Shown here: one piece after another, positions 60,463-64,000 of the stretch
How positions within the stretch are numbered: position 1 is the stretch's first letter
Layout: each line of letters starts with the position of its first letter
Assembly (NCBI RefSeq): GCF_009806555.1
Contig: NZ_VUOK01000054.1
Location: 62,001 to 126,000 of the forward strand
Direction of reading: 5' to 3'
Length of the DNA stretch: 64,000 bases
Source of the DNA: Methylobacterium sp. 2A
GTDB lineage: Bacteria; Pseudomonadota; Alphaproteobacteria; Rhizobiales; Beijerinckiaceae
Position numbers and translations under genes: made by a program
Notes under the pieces: generated by a model
Seen by the model: only the letters and a program-made list of their open reading frames with translations
Database searches by the model: none
What the model was told of the DNA's origin: nothing

Positions 60463-62406
60463 ATGTCCAATCCGACGAAACAAACCGAGCTGACGCTCCG
60501 CGGCCTCGTGCTCGGCGGGGTGCTCACCCTGCTCTTCACCGCCGCCAACGCCTATCTCGGCCTCAAGGTCGGGCTCACCTTCGCGACCTCGATCCCCGCG
60601 GCGGTCATCTCGATGGCGGTGCTGCGCCACCTGCCCGGCGTCACCGTGCAGGAGAACAACATCGTCCAGACCATCGCGTCCGCGGCCGGCAACCTCGCCT
60701 GCATCATCTTCGTCCTGCCGGGGCTGGTGATGGTCGGCTGGTGGCAGGGCTTCCCGTGGCTCACCACGGCCGGCATCACCCTCACCGGCGGCGTCCTCGG
60801 CGTGCTGTTCTCCGTTCCGCTGCGCCGGGCGCTCGTGGTCGAGTCCGACCTGCCCTTCCCCGAAGGCCGCGCCGCCGCGGAGGTGCTGGTGGTGGGTTCG
60901 GGCAGCCGCACCGGCGAGGCGGACAGCGCCCTCGGCCTGCGCCTGCTGGCCTGGAACAGCCTCGTCTCGGCGGGATTCGCGGCCCTGGCGCAGACCCGGC
61001 TCGTGCTCGACACCGCCGGGTACTGGTTCCGGGTCGGCGCGGGCGCGACGGGCATCGCCGGCAATCTGTCCTTCGCGCTGATCGGCGTGGGGCATCTCGT
61101 CGGCCCCTCGGTCGGGGCCGCGATGGGCCTCGGGCTGGTGATCGCCTGGGGCGGCCTCGTGCCGCTGCTGACCGCGCAGGGCGTGCCGGGGGCGGATCTC
61201 GAGAGCTGGACCGGCGCGGTCTTTCGCCAGGATGTGCGCTTCTTCGGGGCCGGCGTGATGGGGGTCGCGGCAGTCTGGACGCTGATCCGGATCGCCGCCC
61301 CGGTGCTGGGCGGCATCCGTTCCGCCTTCGCGGCCCGCCGGGCCCGGGGCGAAGGCCGGACGCTGGCGCTGGAGGAGCAGGACCTGCCGATCACCGCGGT
61401 CATCCTCGTCGCGCTCGGCCTGCTGGTACCGATCGCGGGGCTGCTGTGGGGCGTGCTGGCCGGCACGCCCCTGGAGGGGCAGACCCTGCCCCTGGTGGGC
61501 GGCGCCCTGGTGCTCATCCTAGGAGTCGGGCTCGGCGTGGCCGCCGTGACCGGCTACATGGCCGGGCTGATCGGCGCGTCCAACTCGCCCGTGTCGGGGG
61601 TCGGCATCCTGGCCGTCCTGACGAGCGCGGTGATCCTGCTGTGGCTGTTCGGGCGCGCCGGGGACCCGCAGGGCACGGCGGCCCTGGTCGCCTACGCGCT
61701 GGCCGTGACCGGGATCATCTTCGGCATCGCCACCATCGCGAACGACAACCTGCAGGATCTGAAGACCGGCCAGCTGGTCGGCGCCACCCCGTGGAAGCAG
61801 CAGGTCGCCCTGGTGATCGGCGTGGTGGCCGGGTCGCTGGTGATCCCGCCGGTCCTGAACCTGCTCGGATCGAGCTTCGGCTTCGTCGGCGCCCCTGGCG
61901 CCGGCCCGAACGCGCTGGCCGCGCCGCAGGCCGGCCTGATCTCGGCGCTCGCCAAGGGCGTGCTCACCGGCTCGGCCAACTGGCGCATGCTGGGCTGGGG
62001 CGCCGCCGCCGGCCTCGTCCTGGTGGTCCTCGACGAGGGCCTGGGCCGTCTGCGGTGGCTGCGCCTGCCGCCCCTGGCGGTCGCCCTCGGGATCTACCTG
62101 CCGATGAAGCTGGTCCTGCTCCTGATCGCCGGCGCGGTGATCGGCACCCTGTACAACCGCTGGGCGCGCGGGGGCGCCGATCCGGAGCGGGCCGTGCGCC
62201 TCGGGACGCTGACGGCCACGGGCCTGATCGTCGGCGAGAGCCTGTGGGGCGTCGTCTACGCGCTCATCGTCTACCTGTCGGGCAGCGAGGCGCCGCTCGC
62301 GCTCGTCGCGGAGGGGAGCGGCGGTCCCGCGCTGATCGTCGGGCTGCTCCTGTTCCTCGGGCTCGGCGCGGGAGCCTACCGCTACACGGTGCGGAACGCG
62401 GCGTGA
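60463..62406 (+). CDS. OPT-family oligopeptide/metallophore transporter
   Basis: A 647-aa membrane protein with about 14-16 helices and OPT marks: ELTLRGLVLGGVLTLLFTAANAYLGLKVGLTFATSIPAAV (TM1-2), VVESDLPFPEGRAAAEVLVVGS, and VTGYMAGLIGASNSPVSGVGI. OPT carriers take up small peptides or metal-siderophore complexes. GTG at 60442 and ATG at 60463 are both possible; the ATG starts the conserved region better. No neighbour hints at the substrate. Confidence 0.9.
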   Translation: MSNPTKQTELTLRGLVLGGVLTLLFTAANAYLGLKVGLTFATSIPAAVISMAVLRHLPGVTVQENNIVQTIASAAGNLACIIFVLPGLVMVGWWQGFPWLTTAGITLTGGVLGVLFSVPLRRALVVESDLPFPEGRAAAEVLVVGSGSRTGEADSALGLRLLAWNSLVSAGFAALAQTRLVLDTAGYWFRVGAGATGIAGNLSFALIGVGHLVGPSVGAAMGLGLVIAWGGLVPLLTAQGVPGADLESWTGAVFRQDVRFFGAGVMGVAAVWTLIRIAAPVLGGIRSAFAARRARGEGRTLALEEQDLPITAVILVALGLLVPIAGLLWGVLAGTPLEGQTLPLVGGALVLILGVGLGVAAVTGYMAGLIGASNSPVSGVGILAVLTSAVILLWLFGRAGDPQGTAALVAYALAVTGIIFGIATIANDNLQDLKTGQLVGATPWKQQVALVIGVVAGSLVIPPVLNLLGSSFGFVGAPGAGPNALAAPQAGLISALAKGVLTGSANWRMLGWGAAAGLVLVVLDEGLGRLRWLRLPPLAVALGIYLPMKLVLLLIAGAVIGTLYNRWARGGADPERAVRLGTLTATGLIVGESLWGVVYALIVYLSGSEAPLALVAEGSGGPALIVGLLLFLGLGAGAYRYTVRNAA

Positions 62407-62417
62407 CTCGCGGCGTC

Positions 62418-62573
62418 TCAGGGCGCCGGGGCGGTCACGGACAGCATCGGCAGGGTAATCGCGAGCGCCCCGTGCGGCGCTCTGTCGGCGCCCAGGGTCA
62501 GGCAGGCCGCGAGGCCGAGACACAGGGCGAGACCGAGCAGCGAGGTCTCGAAGCCGCGGTAGACCCAATCCAT
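62418..62573 (-). CDS. Small single-pass membrane protein (51 aa)
   Basis: MDWVYRGFETSLLGLALCLG leads into LAACLTLGADRAPHG, one transmembrane helix with two Cys, then a hydrophobic, Pro-ending tail. AAAGGG lies 6 bases before the ATG, which supports translation. It is convergent with the OPT gene. Confidence 0.45.
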   Translation of the reverse strand: MDWVYRGFETSLLGLALCLGLAACLTLGADRAPHGALAITLPMLSVTAPAP

Positions 62574-62638
62574 GGCGGTGCCCTTTCGCGAGGCATCGCC
62601 AGAATGGGCCGGTCGGGTTAACGGATCGGTGTGCGGCG

Positions 62639-63076
62639 TTACCAGCCGGAGGCGACGAGGGCGGCCCCGGCGGCGATCAGCGCGATCCCGATCCAGGCGG
62701 CGAGGCTCAGGGTCTCGCCGAGCAGGGTGGCGCCGAGGAGCGCGACCAGCACGACGCTGAGCTTGTCGAGGGGCGCGACCCGGGCGGCATCGCCCAGCGA
62801 CAGGGCCCGGAAGTAGCAGAGCCAGGACGCCCCGGTGGCGAGACCGGACAGAATCAGGAACACGAGGCTGCGGCCGGACATCTGCGCGAGTCCGCCCGTC
62901 TGGCCTGAAGCGACGACGATCGCACCGGCGAAGATCAGGATGACCGCCGTGCGCACCAGGGTCGCGACATCCGACGGGACGCCCGAGACCCCGAGCTTGG
63001 CGAGGATCGCGGTGAGTGCCGCGAACCCCGCCGCGGCGAGCGCCCAGAAGCGCCAGGATTGCAGCAGGTGGCTCAC
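62639..63076 (-). CDS. EamA-family membrane protein, single-repeat (five helices)
   Basis: A 145-aa protein with about five helices: FWALAAAGFAALTAILAKLG, DVATLVRTAVILIFAGAIVVAS, LVFLILSGLATGASWLCYFRAL, RVAPLDKLSVVLVALLGATLLGE and AWIGIALIAAGAALVASGW. This is one EamA (drug/metabolite transporter) repeat; such half-size members work as dimers. GTG at 63076 is the conserved start. No known substrate. Confidence 0.85.
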   Translation of the reverse strand: MSHLLQSWRFWALAAAGFAALTAILAKLGVSGVPSDVATLVRTAVILIFAGAIVVASGQTGGLAQMSGRSLVFLILSGLATGASWLCYFRALSLGDAARVAPLDKLSVVLVALLGATLLGETLSLAAWIGIALIAAGAALVASGW

Positions 63077-63174
63077 GAGGATCTCATACGGCTTCGTTTC
63101 GGGCTCTCGGACGCACCGCCATCCGGGCGAGCGGATCGACCGGGCGATCCGGGCGGATGGCATACCCTACAGAA

Positions 63175-63203
63175 AAGCCGCCGCGCTGTGAGCGCGGCGG
63201 CTT
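63175..63203 (-). terminator. Rho-independent terminator after the molybdopterin oxidoreductase gene
   Basis: On the minus strand AAGCCGCCGCGCT and AGCGCGGCGGCTT form a 13-bp perfect stem with the loop CAC, followed by TTCT. It lies 43 bases after the stop of the oxidoreductase subunit. Confidence 0.92.
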
Positions 63204-63245
63204 CTGCATCACAGGGTGGCGGACGCGACAGCCGCTACGCTACCG

Positions 63246-64000
63246 TCACAGCAGCTTGTCGACGGTGATCGGCAGGTGGCGCACCCGCTTGCCGGTGGCG
63301 TGGAACACCGCGTTGGTGATCGCCGCCGCGGTGCCGACGATCCCGATCTCGCCGAGACCCTTCACGCCGAGCGGGTTCGCCTTGTCCTCCTCGTCCACGA
63401 AGATCACGTCGATGTCGTAGATGTCGGCGTTCACCGGCACGTGGTACTCGCCGAGATTGTGGTTCATGAACCGGCCGATCCGGTGATCGAGCATCGATTC
63501 CTCCTCCAGCGCCGAGCCGATCCCCATCACGACGCCGCCCAGGATCTGGCTGCGGGCGGTCTTCGGATTCAGGATCTTCCCGGCCGCGATCGCCGAGACG
63601 ATGCGGGTCACCCGGACCTGCCCCAACTCCGCGTCGACCTTCACCTCGGCGAAGATGGCCGAGTGGGTGTAGGCCTCGTATTTCTGGTTGAAGTCCTTGT
63701 CGGGGCCGGCCTCCTCGACGGCCTCGACCTTGTCGACGCCCGCCGCCTGCAGCACCTCGACCAGGGAGACGCTGCGGCTCGGGTCGCCCGCCACCGCGAT
63801 CCGGCCGTCCGAGAACACCGCCCGCTCGAAGTCGACATTGGCGAGCGGGGAGTTCTCCATGGCGCGGGCGAGCTTGAACACCTGCGCGCCGACGTTGCGG
63901 CAGGCCTTCATCACGGCGGTGCCCGAGGAGGCCGCCGTCCACGAGCCGCCCGCGACCGGGGCCTCGGGCAGGCGGGTGTCGCCGAGCTTGGTGGTGACCG
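63246..64000 (-). CDS. Xanthine dehydrogenase-family molybdopterin-binding subunit, 5' part outside the window
   Basis: The C-terminal 250 residues of a large molybdenum hydroxylase subunit (CoxL/XdhA/PaoC type). Visible features are the SSGTAVMKACRNVGAQVF segment, QILGGVVMGIGSALEEE, DHRIGRFMNHNLGEYHVPVN and the active-site Glu in KGLGEIGIVGTAAAITNAVFH. The family oxidises xanthine, aldehydes or nicotinate-like compounds; the substrate cannot be read from this part. The FAD and iron-sulfur subunits should lie beyond 64000. Confidence 0.9.
   Translation of the reverse strand, partial: VTTKLGDTRLPEAPVAGGSWTAASSGTAVMKACRNVGAQVFKLARAMENSPLANVDFERAVFSDGRIAVAGDPSRSVSLVEVLQAAGVDKVEAVEEAGPDKDFNQKYEAYTHSAIFAEVKVDAELGQVRVTRIVSAIAAGKILNPKTARSQILGGVVMGIGSALEEESMLDHRIGRFMNHNLGEYHVPVNADIYDIDVIFVDEEDKANPLGVKGLGEIGIVGTAAAITNAVFHATGKRVRHLPITVDKLL

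Noticed and set aside
1..64000. CRISPR array, prophage or integrated plasmid
   Set aside because: No regularly spaced repeats, no phage structural genes and no replication or conjugation genes were seen on either strand.

Overview
The window is GC-rich (about 70 percent by eye), densely packed chromosomal DNA from an alphaproteobacterium of the order Hyphomicrobiales (Rhizobiales), most likely Methylobacterium or a close relative. The grounds are the gene orders sspB-(CPBP)-thyA-folA-hflK-hflC-degP-serB-miaA, XRE regulator-metK-trmB, fumC-DUF4169-ribbon-helix-helix and tlpA/argH; a TsaE-AmgK fusion next to MurU; a tRNA-Arg(CCT) carrying a group I intron; and short LOV and HWE-kinase light/sensory proteins. 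Genus is an inference; no rRNA or marker search was possible. Most of the content is core metabolism and envelope maintenance, and I see no phage, plasmid, CRISPR or intact transposase.

Layout. 1-3.0 kb: urate use (uraD fragment, urate permease, uricase) behind a clear sigma-54 type -24/-12 element. 3.0-4.4 kb: a small secreted protein, then a decayed stretch with the C-terminal relic of a large serine recombinase next to tRNA-Arg(ACG). 4.5-7.6 kb: cell-wall sugar recycling (murU, tsaE-amgK) and cyanase, the latter behind a second sigma-54 type element. 7.8-12 kb: a lone RND pump, a TerB-like protein and small genes. 12-17 kb: a monocarboxylate uptake locus in which cstA-ybdD is divergent from DUF3311-mctP, then a 3-hydroxyisobutyrate dehydrogenase-like gene. 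17.4-20.4 kb: a carbamoyltransferase and nhaA. 20.5-21.6 kb: a decayed PIN-toxin/antitoxin pair split by a 240-bp MITE. 21.7-37.6 kb: tlpA/argH, small hypotheticals, IalB, HAD, LOV, msrA, mepA, a ParB-like protein, the fumC block, P450 and sspB. 38-50.6 kb: thyA-folA, hflKC-degP, serB/miaA, murJ and sodB. 50.9-64 kb: a three-PAS HWE kinase, trmB-metK, the intron-bearing tRNA, M48 protease, GST, OPT transporter, EamA protein and the end of a molybdopterin oxidoreductase.

Themes. Two nitrogen-scavenging units (urate and cyanate) share the same promoter type, which suggests RpoN control. Two carboxylate carriers share one intergenic region. Several genes handle protein quality and oxidative damage (hflKC, degP, M48, msrA, sodB, sspB, tlpA). 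Recent change is recorded by a MITE insertion, a frameshifted small membrane gene, a poly-C tract in the antitoxin and intergenic inverted repeats of three kinds.
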